From: Ophioceras dolichostomum | Lineage: Eukaryota; Ascomycota; Sordariomycetes; Magnaporthales; Ophioceraceae | NCBI GenBank assembly: GCA_003049485.1 | Contig: PYST01000116.1 | Span: 1 to 64,000, forward strand | Direction of reading: 5' to 3' | DNA: 64,000 bases | Shown here: positions 36,483 to 47,732 of the stretch, piece by piece | Position numbering within the stretch: position 1 is the first letter of the stretch | Layout: every line of letters starts with the position of its first letter | Made by a program: the position numbers and the translations under genes | The notes under the pieces: model-generated | The model's input: the letters and a program-made list of their open reading frames with translations, nothing else | What the model was told of the DNA's origin: nothing | Databases searched by the model: none

Positions 36483-37217
36483 TGCGACGGTGATCTGGAA
36501 GAGAAAGAAGCAGGCAGATGGTAAGCGGACTGCGGTCTCAACAACGCTGAGCCTTGACTGCCCAAGCGCAATCTGTGTTCTACTTGGGTCGCTTGTGTGA
36601 AAAGGCGGAAAGATAAACGTCGTCGTGTTTTGCGTTTTGGTGTGTGTGCTTGTGTGTACTCACTTTGATATGCTGTCGTCAAAAACTTGGGAGGGAGGTT
36701 GATCTGGACGGAGTCGGAGTCACCGCTGCAGGTTCGCGGGCGGAGTTATTGATGGTGCGCAGTGGAAATTCGCTTTAGGGCAAATTTTCGGGCTGAGAGT
36801 TTTACCGTGGTTAGTCATCCAGAGGCTCCCCCACCAGCCACATCAAGCCACAGGTTGCTCGGCCATCTATCTTATCTAGAGTGGATGCTACGTCAAATTC
36901 AACGGAGAGCGAGACACTGGAAGCAACGCATTCTAATTGTTCAAGTACGGCAAACAAAGGAAAACGGAGTCGACAAAGGGTACCAGATCCTTTCGCCGCC
37001 GGTGCCGACGTCTGGGCGAGTCCAGTCGTCGAGACGTGATCTACGGGAAAGCCTTCCCAGGCAATCAGGTACTAGAAGCAATGATCCTTAACCATTTGCC
37101 CCTGAATCAGGAGGGTTCGACTCGAGTGCATGGCACTGGCCTGCCTTAGTATGGTGTCATGTGCTTTCGCCATCGCCGAATCTGTGCCTTTGACTCGACA
37201 AGTGTCTAGCTGTGTTT
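36483..37217. other. Spacer: rpl14 promoter and J-domain gene 3' region
   Basis: About 0.7 kb with the probable 5' UTR intron of rpl14 (36495-36663) and its promoter. No gene was seen. Confidence 0.5.
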
Positions 37218-38492
37218 CTAATGGCGGGTTGATCGTGACCTGCCGAGTTTTACGACGGGCACAGCTTGATAGCTGTACGAAGTGGTACTACTGTGGCTGT
37301 TGTAGTCGTCAGTGTCATACTGGTAAGCGTGACTTGGTGGGGGAGCACTGTAATGAACAGTTGCTGGCGCTGGCTGGGCAGCATATACTGGATCAGCCCG
37401 TACAATATATACCGGATTAGCCCGGGCAGTGTATACTGGATCTTGGTAGGCAGTATCTCCTGGATCAGTCTGGGCGGGATAGTTATATACTGACGCTGGC
37501 CGGGCAGTGTTAAACGTAGTTGGGATAGTTGCCGGGTCGCAGACCGAACATCCACTATCGCTGCACACGCTGCAACCGATTTGTCGCCTCCTAGTGCTTG
37601 TTGATGCCCTCCGTGTGGGCTTGGGCCCGCTGCTGGTTGGGATGCTGTATTCCGGAGGCCTCACGCTATTCGACCTTCTCGACCTCTTTGGGGGATTCGG
37701 GGAGGTGCTGCTTCGGTACTTGGGCTCCCGGTAGCGATCGTAGTCGTGGTTGGCGTCTCGGTGCCGGTCGCGGGTGGAGCGTCCTCGCCTTTCTCTCTCC
37801 TCCTCTGCGGCCTTCTGCCGCCGGTAGTCCTCTTCGGCCGCCTCTCGCTTTCGTCGGGCCTCGTCTTCCCTCAGCCATCTTTCCCTTTCTTCCTCTCTAC
37901 GTCGTCTCGCTATCGCGTCTTCGATACGCTGCCTCTCCCTTTCCCTCTCTTCCTCTCTGCGCCGTCTCTCTGTTTCGTCTTCGATACGCCTCCTCTCCCT
38001 CTCCCTTTCTTCCTCCCTCCGCTGCTGCTCCCATTCCGCCCTGCGTTGTTTCTCTTTTTCTTTCCTCCGGTATTCCTCCATCTCTGCCACATAGACCTCC
38101 CGCTCCCTTCGCTCCCGCTCCATCCGTTGCTGGTCGCGACGCTCCCGCTCCTGGCGCCTCCACACTCGCTCTTCTTCGTACCTACTGCTGTCCGAAGCTG
38201 TATAACTGCGCTCTCGCCGATTTCTAGACGAAGGCTGGGATGTGCTGTTCTGCCGCTCCAGCCTCGCCTTGTCGTACTTGGCTCTTGTCTCGGGCTGCCC
38301 AAGCACGCTCCAGGCCTGGCCTACCTTCTTGAACTCCTCTTCGGCGTGCTTCTGGTGCGTCCCCAGATTCCTGTCTGGGTGCCATTTCATCGACAACTTG
38401 TAATAAGCTTTCTTTATCTCCCCCCGGCCTGCGCCTTCCGAGACGCCGAGTGCGGCATAGTAGTTTGTCTTAACGTCAAAAGATTCTGGCAT
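37218..38492 (-). CDS. J-domain protein with long charged coiled coil
   Basis: A single exon of 424 residues. The J domain occupies about 8-75 (YYAALGVSEGAGRGEIKKAY, with HPD at 38-40), so it should stimulate an Hsp70. From about 95 to 260 it is almost all Arg and Glu in a heptad-like pattern (a long coiled coil or single helix). Next come a Ser/Pro/Arg-rich part and two CxxC pairs near 309-321 (GCSVCSDSGCSVCDP). A C-terminal set of short imperfect repeats follows, built on DPVY and NPVY with Ala-Arg spacing. I do not know a characterised protein with this order; the class is a type C J protein. No signal peptide or membrane segment is visible. Confidence 0.85.
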   Translation of the reverse strand: MPESFDVKTNYYAALGVSEGAGRGEIKKAYYKLSMKWHPDRNLGTHQKHAEEEFKKVGQAWSVLGQPETRAKYDKARLERQNSTSQPSSRNRRERSYTASDSSRYEEERVWRRQERERRDQQRMERERREREVYVAEMEEYRRKEKEKQRRAEWEQQRREEERERERRRIEDETERRRREEERERERQRIEDAIARRRREEERERWLREDEARRKREAAEEDYRRQKAAEEERERRGRSTRDRHRDANHDYDRYREPKYRSSTSPNPPKRSRRSNSVRPPEYSIPTSSGPKPTRRASTSTRRRQIGCSVCSDSGCSVCDPATIPTTFNTARPASVYNYPAQTDPGDTAYQDPVYTARANPVYIVRADPVYAAQPAPATVHYSAPPPSHAYQYDTDDYNSHSSTTSYSYQAVPVVKLGRSRSTRH

Positions 38493-40538
38493 CTTGCTGT
38501 GGCCGACTGACCTCCGACCAGGGTGGGCAGTTTGCTAATAGCGTAGCGGATGGACGAGAATGGGGTTTTCTGATCCTTGCTTCTGAGATAGCGCAAAACA
38601 ACGATTTTCAACTTCATCAATATCTGTGCAAGAACGGGTCGTGCTTTCGGTTTAAATACAATGGCACTTCACAGCACTTTGATACCCAACTCTTTGTTCA
38701 CCAGGGGTTCTTTCCACCTTGGCATGGCTTTGTTCTGTTCCCGTTGTTTACTCTTTCTCAATGCCAGGGGCTTACACGGGTGGCCTGCCATTTCATTGTC
38801 CGGTCAGGACATGGCTCGCTCAGCCCCGGGACTCCCGCACCTTCCAGAGGTCAGGGCCGGACCTACAAAGATGTTGACGCTTTGGTAGAGGGTTGATGCC
38901 TAGAAGTGGCCACCCCGTGGCCAAAGGGGCTTTTAGAGAAAGACAGCGGGTCCGTAGCTGCTGGTGGAATTCCATTATCCGCGAAGGAGGCTGTGGGAGT
39001 CGGCGCCTTTGACTATCACGGCTCGAGCCGACCGAATTATGGGCCATGCTGCATCCCAAGTGATCCACCACCACTCAGATTTAGGTTGAAACGGCAGTAT
39101 TTGCCTCTAACATGCTGAAAGTCGTTTCCAACTTTCTTTCTGCATTTCTTCGCCCACTTTGCAATACCGTTAGGCGTCTGTCAATATTCTGAGCTCTGGT
39201 TGATGTTCCTGCATTGTATCCTTTAGGGGGGTTATTATGTGCATATTCCCAAGCCGGAACTTCCCATTCGGTGCCCGCGATAAGGTATGGCCTGTCGGAC
39301 TTCTCGGTGCCCAAAACCGGATGGACCGGCGACCCGAGTGGCACCTACATCGATCAAAACCCCTGTCCGATTTGACTTGCGACTGGTACGTGGGAGACTG
39401 CTGTCACTTGCCTCTCGCGCATTAAATTGAAGCCATGCCGTGCTCCCTTGAGCCCCGAAGATGTTGGGCTTCGGACATGAAGCGGGTTACGTAATTGGCT
39501 GGAGGAGGGGCAGAGGAGGGGTCAGCTGGCACCAGCTTGCTGGGCTCAAGATAGCACAAAGGCGAAGCCTGGTAACCCCCCACGGCCCACGGACGGAATG
39601 AGAGAAGAGCTGCTCACCAAGCAATCCACCACGGGCACCCAACAGGGGCACCCAAAAAAAGACAAGACACATACCTTTTGGTCAAGTTGGGCGCGGGCAC
39701 AAGGCCGAAGTCGCAAAGATGAGATCTCCCTCCTCCCCTCGCTCGCACTGCCAAGATATACCTATGCCTGTGCCCGACACCTTACCCTCCCTCAGAAGTC
39801 AAGCTTTCGTGGCTGGCTTGCGTGAATCTGGCTGGACGGACGAGGAACGAACGGATTTTATATAAGTCGGCCGCTCTAGCACCTTCTTGTCTGAGCATCA
39901 ACACGCAGGTAAGAGCTAAAAGATTCCATATCAGTCGCTCTGCTCGCACCATGAACCATGGACAGGGCTGCCGGCCAGCGCTAGCAGCGTCAGGGCATCC
40001 CTCCCTCCCTTTTGACCCCCTTCAGCTCGCCCTGCCTGGCGGCTGGTCTTTGCGCGTGCCTCGAGTGGGTGCACGTCGCTGTCAACCAGGTCAGGCTTTC
40101 GAGGCGGGCGCGAGATCGGGCGAGCCGAATGAAGTACCCAGAAAAAAGTTGCGGGCCAAGAAGCCTCACTCGCTTCATTCCATTGTCCGACGGTGTCTTT
40201 GACTTTTATTTCTTGGCAGTTCACCAACACAAGGACCGATGGCTTCGTTCAACCAGATTGTTTGAGGCCTTTTTCTTCTTTATTTCTTTCTTCTCGCTTT
40301 TTTGTCGGTGAATTCTCTGGTGTTGAATAGAAAAAGAAAGACGGGTTTGCATTTTACAGGCATCGCAAAACGTCTTCCGTACATTTTTTTTTCCTCTTCA
40401 TGTTCCATTTGGAGCGGCAGGCACTTATTCGCGTACTCGCAGGTAGTCGGATAAAACAACCACCAGACTTCTGCCGGACACATATCAAGGCCAAAAAAAC
40501 CGGATTTAAATACCAAAGAAGGCCAGGAGCGGAAAGCC
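38493..40538. other. Divergent spacer of 2 kb
   Basis: Lies between the divergent starts of the J-domain gene and the acetyltransferase gene. Frames such as 38661-38888 (plus) and 39081-39344 (minus) are open but short and unrecognised, so no gene is called. Nothing else was seen. Confidence 0.45.
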
Positions 40539-41774
40539 ATGGGCGACATTCGGATTTCTGAGCAAGACGTCGTCTTTGCCGAGGCGACGCCGGAGCAGCG
40601 ACGTCTGTCGTGGCAGCTCAACAGCGCATCATGGGCGCAACCGATGACTCCGGAGCAGTACGTCGAGCGTGAGTCGGATCTCTCGCGCACAGAGCTGACG
40701 CGAAACGGCGCCTGCAAGTACTGGGTGCTGCACATGCGGGGCGACCCGCTTGAGATCGTCGCTAGTTGTGAGAGCATTCGCAAGGCGGTGTTCGTGCGCC
40801 GACCTGCTACTGCAGCAACCAGCACAAACGGCGTCACTGCCGCCACTGCTGCCGCCACTGCTGCTGCCACCACCAACGGAAATGGCACACATGCGGCAGT
40901 CGCACCGAGCGTGGAGGAAGCGCACGCGTACGGTATCGCCAGCGTCTACACCAACCCGAAATATAGGCGACGGGGGATGGCCAACCTGATGCTGCACCGG
41001 CTGCAAGACTTTATGGATAACGAGGGGGCCGTCTGCTCGGCCCTGTACAGCGACATCGGCAAGGCCTACTACTCCGCCCTCGGCTGGACCGTCTTCCCCC
41101 ACAACGAGGCCACCCTGCACCTGCTCAAGCCGGGCCGCCGGATCGCGCCGAACTCGTGCTGCGACGTCAAGACCAAGTACCTCCAGCGCAGCGAGATCCG
41201 AGCGCTCTGCGACCTCGACGTGGCCGACCTCAAGGGGCGTCTGCAGAGGAAGCCCGACGACGGCAAGACGACGCGCGTAGCCTTCGTCCCCAGCTGGGCG
41301 CAGCTCGAGTGGCAGCTCGTCCGAGAGGAGGACAACCACAGCGCGCTCTTCCCCGCCGACGACGACGACGGGAGCCACCAGCCGAAGCCGAAGCTCGAGC
41401 GCCGAGGCGCCATCACCGAGGACGGGCGGAGCTGGATCACGTGGGAGCACGACTTCAAGCGCAAGCAGCTCCGCGTCATGCGCATCGTCACGACGAGGCC
41501 GGACTCAGAGGCGCGCAGGGTCGACCACATCTGGGCGCTGCTGGGCGCCGCCGTGGCCGAGGCCTCGAACTGGGCCGGCTTCAAGTCCGTCTCGGTGTGG
41601 AACCCGGACCAGACCACCACGTCGGGGATCAAGGCCACGAGCAACGCGTACCAGAACGACGTCAAGGTCGTCTTCACCGTGCGGGACGGCGCCATACCGA
41701 GTTTGAGGTGGATAGGGGGAGGGGACACAAAGAAGACCGTGTGGGAGGACAACTATCGGTACGCCTGGTGTTAA
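40539..41774 (+). CDS. LYC1-like GNAT N-acetyltransferase
   Basis: A single exon of 411 residues. The N-terminal half has the GNAT fold: YWVLHMRGDPLEIVASCES, then AYGIASVYTNPKYRRRGMAN, where RRRGMAN near 143-149 is the acetyl-CoA loop, and YSDIGKAYYSALGW as the last helix and strand. An Ala/Thr-rich loop (about 90-125) is inserted before the binding loop. The C-terminal 200 residues match the all-fungal extension of Lyc1-type proteins. Lyc1 of Yarrowia acetylates lysine as the first step of its breakdown. Whether this copy acts on lysine is unknown. Confidence 0.85.
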   Translation: MGDIRISEQDVVFAEATPEQRRLSWQLNSASWAQPMTPEQYVERESDLSRTELTRNGACKYWVLHMRGDPLEIVASCESIRKAVFVRRPATAATSTNGVTAATAAATAAATTNGNGTHAAVAPSVEEAHAYGIASVYTNPKYRRRGMANLMLHRLQDFMDNEGAVCSALYSDIGKAYYSALGWTVFPHNEATLHLLKPGRRIAPNSCCDVKTKYLQRSEIRALCDLDVADLKGRLQRKPDDGKTTRVAFVPSWAQLEWQLVREEDNHSALFPADDDDGSHQPKPKLERRGAITEDGRSWITWEHDFKRKQLRVMRIVTTRPDSEARRVDHIWALLGAAVAEASNWAGFKSVSVWNPDQTTTSGIKATSNAYQNDVKVVFTVRDGAIPSLRWIGGGDTKKTVWEDNYRYAWC

Positions 41775-42769
41775 GTGCTTGACAGAAGGGGAAGGAAGGG
41801 GGCGAAGGGTGTAGTAGCCATTTCTTTCTGATATTTTTTTTCCCCCGCAATACGTTTTTTCTCTCTGCTCTTCTCGAGGATCATCTGGGACAAATTTGTA
41901 GCGCACATAGACCACAGTTCCGCACTTTGGGGGTCTAATGGCGTAGAGAGCGTGTCTTTCATCAAGGTTTCTTACTCACGAATACTTTCCTGCCAACGCG
42001 GTGTGCTGAGAGTGGTACAAGATTGTTTCCTCCAATACGAGGTCGTCGCCTTTTCGCACGAGCTTCCTTTTGTAGGTCGCTCGCAAGCCTGCATGCCCCT
42101 TCGCAGATGAAGGCAGCAAGCACGCTTTGGCTCGCAGAGCTTTGTAGTAGCTTCAGCGCTATTAGCCCTGCCAACTGAGCCGTTTCGATGACATTCACTG
42201 TTTGCAAAACCAACCACTTTGCTTGATTTGACCTGAGTCAAACGTCGGGTCAGTACCGCAGGAACGGAACACTAAGACAACAATGAGCTCTGGGAAGCCA
42301 AGATTCACACTGACCTGCACCGAATATTGACCTGTAATTCGGGGGCATCTTAGTGAGTAGCACTATACTCACTACTAATAACCAGATTTGCATGACCACT
42401 ATTTGTATCTGCCTGAGAAGCGATGCCAAAAGTATTAGTGACGGAAGGGTAACGTCCGAAAGAGCCCACTGGTGATGCAACGCTTGGGGTGGCATTGCCG
42501 AGCACTTTTTTAGGGGGTCTCTGCTTGTCTTATCGCCAATCAGGCCATCAAAATTCCCACGCCGCCAACTAAGCCCGGTGATCCTGTGATGTGTCGCCTC
42601 GCACCTCAAGAACAAAAAAGATGGCCTAAGACAACACTGTCACTTGCTCTTACCCTATCCTTGCGGATGCAACTTTTCATCTTGCATCAATGAGCCCATG
42701 TCGGGCTTTCCCTAGTTTACCCTTCGCGAGCCAGACTTGGTGATTACAGCAACCTCGAAGAGATTCAAG
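41775..42769. other. Spacer upstream of nucleotide pyrophosphatase gene
   Basis: About 1 kb between two plus-strand genes, expected to hold one terminator and one promoter. No gene was seen. Confidence 0.5.
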
Positions 42770-45185
42770 ATGCCTCTCCAACCCTTAAAGATCCCCGAGA
42801 ACGACCGCCGGGACCACTCGCTGCTCTCCCCAGTAGATTACGATGCCGATGCCCTGTCCATCCGCAGCGATCAGGACACCGATAGCGACGACGATGAACT
42901 CCAACTACGCGCCCGTAACAGCCGCGAGCTGCGAGCTCACGACCGGATGGTGTTCATGGAAGAGGATGAGGCGGATCAGTTAGTACTCGACGCACGACGC
43001 CGGAAGACTCGCGAGGGCGGCCGGCGCGGCTCTTCGCTCGCGATCCCGAACCCCTTCAACCTGCTCCGACGAAACAACGACGGCTCCCGATCCGTCAGCC
43101 CCGCCGGCAACTCGGCTGTCGGCTCGACCGAGGACCTCGTCTCGGCTACGGAGAAGCAGGCGAACAAGCGAAAGCAAAGGCGAGCAAGGAGGAAACAGAA
43201 AAAAGACAGGCTACTCGCCGAGGCGCAGAAGGGCGAGGATGGCGAGTTGATGTACGAGATGGAAGAGGGGGGCATGAAAGAAGGCAGCTCGACGGGCGAC
43301 AGCAGCGAGCGCGAAGACAGCGACGAAGTCGACCGCCGCGGACTGAAGCTCTTGGCCGACGCGAAGTCAAAACGGAGGAGGTCTTGCTGGCGCTGGGTGC
43401 TCATACACGCTCTGGTAGTCATTGCATTCGTGATGCTGGGGCTGGTGGCCTGGCAGCTGTCCATCAAGAAGGGACTTGTCAGGCAGGAGTATGTCAGCAA
43501 CGGAACGGCGTTGTTCGCGCCAACAACCATCATCATCAGCTTGGACGGGTTCAGGGCTGATTTCCTTCAACGCGGGCTCACGCCGAGGATGAACGCCTTC
43601 ATCAAGGAGGGCGTATCGCCCCTCTACATGCTACCGTCCTTCCCCAGCGTCACGTTCCCCAACCACTATACGCTAGTGACCGGCTTGTACCCGGAGGCGC
43701 ACGGCGTCGTTGGCAACACCTTCTGGGACCCCGAACTCCAGGAGGAGTTCTTCTACACCGATCCCAACCGCAGTCTCGACCCGAAGTGGTGGGGCGGCGA
43801 ACCATTCTGGGCGACGGCAGAAAAAGCGGGCATCAGGACGGCCATCCACATGTGGCCCGGAAGTGAGGCCCACATCCTCGGCATCGAGCCGAGCTTCCTA
43901 GACAAGTTCAACGGAGACGAGAAGCTGTCGAAGAAAGTCTCCCGCGTGCTGGAGTTTCTGGACAAGCCCGGCATGGAGGACAAGGACGCGAAGCCGGAGG
44001 ACATGAGGCCTCAGCTCATCGCCGCGTACGTGCCCAACGTCGACGCCGACGGGCACCTGTACGGCCCGAACAGCACGGAGATCCGCACGACGATCCAGCA
44101 GGTGGACGAGATGCTCGACCAGATCTTCCAGGGCCTGGAGCAGCGGAACCTGACCCACATCGTCAACGTCGTCGTCGTGTCGGACCACGGCATGGCGACC
44201 ACGGACTCGACCCGGCTGATCCAGCTGGACGACATCGTCGATCTCGACAAGATCCAGCACATCGACGGCTGGCCTCTGGTCGGCCTGCGGCCCAAGAAGC
44301 CCGAGGACCTCCAGGGGCTGTACGACGAGCTGGTGGCCAACACCAGGGACAACCCCAACATCGAGATCTACCTCAAGGACGTGAACATGCCCGAGCGATA
44401 CCACTTCCACCAGAACGACCGCATCGCGCCGTTGTGGGTCGTGCCCAAGACCGGGTGGAACGTCGTCAAGCGCACCGAGTTCGACGTCCAGGAGGCCATT
44501 GCCAAAAACCTGGTCTACCACCCTCGGGGCCTCCACGGCTACGACCACGAGCATCCGCTCATGAGGGCCATCTTCATTGCGCGCGGCCCGGCATTCCCCC
44601 ATGCGCCGAACAGCAAGCTCACTCCGTTCCGTAAGTCGCCCCTCGCCCCTTGGGAGAAGCAGAAAAACGCAGCTATTGTGCACTTATTGTGCAGATCGAT
44701 AGACAATCCACATGTACAGAGAAGCTGTTTCTGACGAACCAACTACGCATTCAGAGAACATCGAGGTCTACAACATCCTCTGCGACTCAGTCGGCCTCCC
44801 GCCAGTCCCCAACAACGGCACCCTCCGCCTGCCCCTGAAGCCGGTCGGACTGCACGACACGCCCGTCGACGAGCCACAAGATCCAGAGGTGACTCTAACT
44901 CCTTCGCCTGGCTCTGGAACTGCCGCCACTACTAGTACTGCACCGACACCGTCGAAGTCCGTGGGCGTCGACCCCGTCACGACTCAGCAGCCGTCTAAAT
45001 CAGTGCAGGTCGACCCTGTTGAGACGGAGCCGCCGTCACAAGGAGGTGACAACGACGAGGATGGTAATGATGATGGCGGCAACAAGAGCGCCGCGGGGAA
45101 ACTGCAGGACTGGTGGGACTGGTTTACGGACCAGCTTGATGATATTTGGCATAAAGTCACGAGCGGCGGCGGCGGCGGTCATTAA
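42770..45185 (+). CDS. Type II membrane nucleotide pyrophosphatase/phosphodiesterase
   Basis: Two exons (42770-44630 and 44755-45185) with a 124-bp intron give 763 residues. The start is the first ATG; the frame continues upstream only through a TTG. About 200 charged, disordered residues precede one transmembrane helix (about 206-232, HALVVIAFVMLGLVAWQLS), so the catalytic part faces the lumen or outside. Metal ligands appear in ISLDGFRADF, DADGHLYGP, SDHGMATTD and HGYDHEHPLMRA. The nucleophile is Thr 295 in SVTFPNH. This is the alkaline-phosphatase-like NPP family that splits nucleotide phosphodiester bonds. The C-terminal extension is acidic and Pro/Ser/Thr-rich with a WWDWFTDQLDDIW patch. 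Confidence 0.93.
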
Positions 45186-47732
45186 GCATGCGTGCGATTG
45201 AAGCGATCTAGAATTCTTTGGGTTTCTTCTGTTCTTTTCTTTGGTTGGGTCCGGTTGGTCGGCCTCTTTTGATCACCATATAAGCGCTTGTCCACATCCT
45301 CTTTTCTTCTTCCTCTTCCCTCTTCTGATTTCTGTCCGTTTTGGTTTGCTTGCATACATCCTTGTAAAAACGCAGGGTCGGGGCTTCTTTCGGTGCTGTG
45401 TGGTCTGCCTCCCTTCATCTCCATTTCGTCCTCCAATACTTCGTCAGTTCTTTCATCCCCCTCCTGTACTACACACCTGCGCGTAGACATATCACCTGGC
45501 CTGTGCTGGCCGGGGCCTCGCCTGGAGAAAGAATGTTTTGCGATTCTCGTGACAAACGAAATGCCCCCTCATGTCCCCCTTGCTCCGTCTCAAATGAAAG
45601 TGTTCATTCGTCCAGGCGTCTTTCCCCCACCTTTGTGTTCCCTAAAGATAAGTGCATGTGGTTTTTTTTTCACGCACTCTCACGCAGCCAACCGTGCCGT
45701 CCTGTAAGTGGGTGGTAGTTGTTCGTTTGTTTGCCTTTCCTGCTTTCCAATGCTGGCACCCGCGCATACAAAGCCCAAGCAGGCGTGCTAGCCGACCGAC
45801 GGAATGGGTGTTTTTCTATTCGTCAGAGGCAGCCCGGGAGTAGGTATTTAATACGGAGTAAGGCACGCAGGCCCGGGACATGAGGGAGGCATCCAGGGTA
45901 CATGTAGGTACCTAGGTATCTTAGGTAGGCTGGGGGCCAGGCAAAGCGCAACTGCGTGATGTGTGTGCTTTCCTCCCTGCAGAATAATATCAATGATAGG
46001 CTCCATCTTTCGAACCGACGGGCATATCACACACACACATCCAGACCCAAAAGAGAAATATTGAAGGGGGCGTTAGCTGCATTCTCCCGGCGAGGGATGG
46101 AAAGTTCATGTTAGTCTGAAGTTTCCCAAAATGATTTTCGATCGATTCCTGAAGGCGACCTACCTCTCGGAATACGGAATAGCACCTACCTGGTCATCTT
46201 CACAAATTCCCGAAACAGATCTGAGCCGCTGTTCTTTAGTGGGCAGTCATCCCCGCCGTAGCTCGCCCGATTTGGGTGATGGGGGTACCTACTCTCGAGC
46301 TACTGTGGGCTCAACTATGGCAGAGAACATTCGACAGTGTGGGCACTGACAAGGCATGGCCAGGAGAGGGGGGTGGGGCAGGATTTCGCCCCGCCGTTGC
46401 CTGTCTGTTGGGGCATGGAGAGTTGATGGTGGGCGTCTCCTGCTGCCAGACCCGCGGGACAACAGGGTAGCTCAACAACACACACCCCAGCCCTGGCCAG
46501 TCACTCCCGGGCCCTATTCCATTTTCATTCCCTCCAACTTGCGCCGGCGGTAGCAGGGGGGTTCCGCAGGCAGTTGCAAAGAGTAACGCGACTGGACGCG
46601 AAATCAGTCGAAAGGTGAGAGTCGTTCGCTCCTGCCGTTAACTACTACAAAGTGGTGACGGTTACTTTCCCCGACTGGACTCCCACCGCCCAGGGCAAAG
46701 GCAAAACGTAACCAAAGTTCACCTCCACAACGACGAAGGGACCAGTCTAGCCCTGTGACCCCGCGCTGCGAAGAAGAATAAGAAGGCCTGATGCGAGCGC
46801 GCAGTTGAGTGGTCGTCTGTACGCTTTCTCTCTCCCTTGCGTTGACGAAAGTGCACTTTTTTTGGTTGTTTTTCAAAGCAAAGGTTGTACAGCGACCTCT
46901 CATCACCGGTCCAATTGAGTGCCAATCCACCAGTCCCGGTCCTTCATCGTCTCGCCCGGTCCTTTCGTGAGCGAGAGAGAGTGAGGGTGCCGGCCAGCTC
47001 TGGTAGTGGCTGCCTCGACCCGCCTTGCGCCCCACGAGAGAGGAAGTGGTGGTGGTGGTGGAGAGCCTGGGTTGGGTGCGGTTCGCAACCCAATCCAGAG
47101 GTTCGCTGGCCGGACTGGCTGAGGCGTCATCCCGCAGGAGAGACGCAGGAGGGAGAGACAAAGGCACCTGGTTGTCTGAAAGAAGGCGGTGGCCATGACT
47201 GGGCGACCACGTCTGGACACAGAATCAATGAGCTCCAGGAGGGGCTCCGGGAAGCTCGAACATCCAGCTGGTTGGTACTTCACCATTTCGTTCCACGTCG
47301 CTGTCACTTTTGCATCCATCTCCCGTTACCTCCTTGTCGTCGCTCATGTTTTTCTTTCTTCAGCCGCATGTTACCTCTTTTACTCCCTTTTTTATTTAAT
47401 CCGGTTCTCGCCCTCTCTCTGCCGGAGCCTCGTCTCTTTCCTGCCTCCCACCCACACCTACACCACCTACAAACGCTCTTCAGTTGGCCCCCGAAACCCC
47501 CAAGTGTTGCTTCTCTTGTTCGCCGCATCTGCACGTTGGTTGTTAGGCGGCAGCCCGAGCAGTTGCTGTGACAGTATCTCGCACATTTCTTTCTGAGCGG
47601 CTAGAGCAAGGCTCAAGCCTGCCGGCCTGGCCCTCTTTCTTGGGCAGGCCATCCATCATTGTGTGCTTCTTTACTCTTGCTGGTCAATCCTCATATCTTT
47701 GTCCGTCCAGCGGGGACCGGCTTATTGTCCCA
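45186..47732. other. Spacer of 2.5 kb upstream of the SNF2 gene
   Basis: Holds the phosphodiesterase 3' region and the SNF2 gene promoter. A pyrimidine-rich stretch (about 47300-47480) looks like the core promoter or leader of the SNF2 gene. A TAGGTA/TACCTA run is at 45904-45929. No gene was seen. Confidence 0.5.

Noticed and set aside
37108..37125. B-box-like ggttcgactc
   Set aside because: No A-box or cloverleaf arms upstream at the right distance.
38661..38888. Small plus-strand frame of 75 codons between divergent genes
   Set aside because: No family match, no splice structure, and length is expected by chance in GC-rich DNA.
39081..39344. Small minus-strand frame of 87 codons
   Set aside because: Looks mildly protein-like but has no neighbours in frame, no known motif and no splice signals.
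42737..42769. Upstream extension of the phosphodiesterase gene
   Set aside because: The extension starts at TTG; the first ATG at 42770 has a good context and is preferred.
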